6,517 bases of DNA. Source: an uncultured Fibrobacterota bacterium (lineage in GTDB: Bacteria > Fibrobacterota > Chitinivibrionia > Chitinivibrionales > CAIOZP01). The notes below the pieces were generated by a model. That model did no database searches and had not been told where the DNA came from. It saw only the letters and a program-made list of their open reading frames with translations. Of the stretch, positions 6,433-6,517 are shown piece by piece. Position 1 is the first letter of the stretch, and each line of letters starts with the position of its first letter. The stretch spans positions 1-6,517 of the forward strand of contig CAIOZP010000358.1 in the NCBI GenBank assembly GCA_903862805.1, given 5' to 3'. The translations under genes and the position numbers were made by a program.

Positions 6433-6517
6433 ATCCATTATAGCCGGACTTGTACTGTGAAGAATAACCGGCCCGACGATGAATTCTCATCAGTCAATAA
6501 TGATGAAATTGAAGAAT
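6433..6517 (+). other. Downstream intergenic stretch, no clear terminator
   Basis: These 85 bases after the TPR gene are AT-richer than the coding sequence. GCCGG (6443-6447) and CCGGC (6468-6472) form a perfect 5-base inverted repeat, but the loop is 20 bases and no T run follows, so it is not a convincing intrinsic terminator. No tRNA or promoter is recognizable. The operon may continue beyond the window. Confidence 0.5.
6457..6517 (+). CDS. Possible start of a further gene, 3'-partial
   Basis: A GTG at 6457 opens a frame that stays open to the window end and encodes a very acidic, polar N-terminus (KNNRPDDEFSSVNNDEIEE). The only Shine-Dalgarno-like element is GGAC about 7 bases upstream, which is weak. 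An alternative frame begins at ATG 6479, with further ATGs at 6500 and 6503, and would start MMKLKN, resembling the beginning of an exported protein but without a ribosome binding site. Twenty codons are too few to decide between them or to assign a family. Confidence 0.2.
   Translation, partial: MKNNRPDDEFSSVNNDEIEE

Noticed and set aside
6443..6472. GCCGG/CCGGC inverted repeat as a terminator
   Set aside because: The stem is only 5 bases with a 20-base loop and no T run.
1..6517. CRISPR arrays, tRNA/rRNA genes, insertion sequences
   Set aside because: No regularly spaced repeats, RNA gene folds, transposase sequence or terminal inverted repeats were seen; coding density is almost complete.

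Overview
The window reads almost entirely in one direction and holds six protein genes: the 3' part of a SusD/RagB-family outer-membrane nutrient-binding protein, followed by a compact five-gene cluster that looks like a TonB2/TtpC-type energy-transduction system. The order is a DUF3450-like periplasmic coiled-coil protein, a TtpC-like ExbB with a large periplasmic N-terminal domain, a single ORF joining ExbB and ExbD, a short TonB, and an exported TPR protein. SusD/RagB proteins point to Bacteroidota or another lineage of the Fibrobacterota-Chlorobiota-Bacteroidota group. The TtpC/TonB2 gene order is best known from Vibrio and Shewanella-type proteobacteria. The mixture, with moderate GC, suggests a less-studied Gram-negative lineage, perhaps Fibrobacterota-like, but the sequence alone does not settle the phylum.

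Layout: bases 2-1384 are susD-like and enter the window already open. A 52-base gap (1385-1436) holds a small hairpin/palindrome covering the Shine-Dalgarno sequence of the next gene. The genes at 1437-2300, 2297-3769, 3773-4804, 4808-5455 and 5452-6432 are overlapping or separated by only 3 bases, so they are almost certainly one operon with translational coupling. The last 85 bases hold at most the beginning of another gene.

Working model: SusD, with a SusC-type TonB-dependent transporter presumably just upstream, captures a substrate at the outer membrane. The inner-membrane ExbB/ExbD-type proton channel drives TonB. The DUF3450-like and TtpC-like periplasmic coiled coils and the TPR protein are accessory parts that help couple or position TonB across the periplasm. 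The standout feature is the ExbB-ExbD fusion. It is topologically sensible because both fused ends are cytoplasmic, but it forces a 1:1 ratio, whereas the known complex is 5:2. A strong Shine-Dalgarno sequence and in-frame ATG lie exactly at the domain junction, which suggests that free ExbD may also be made.
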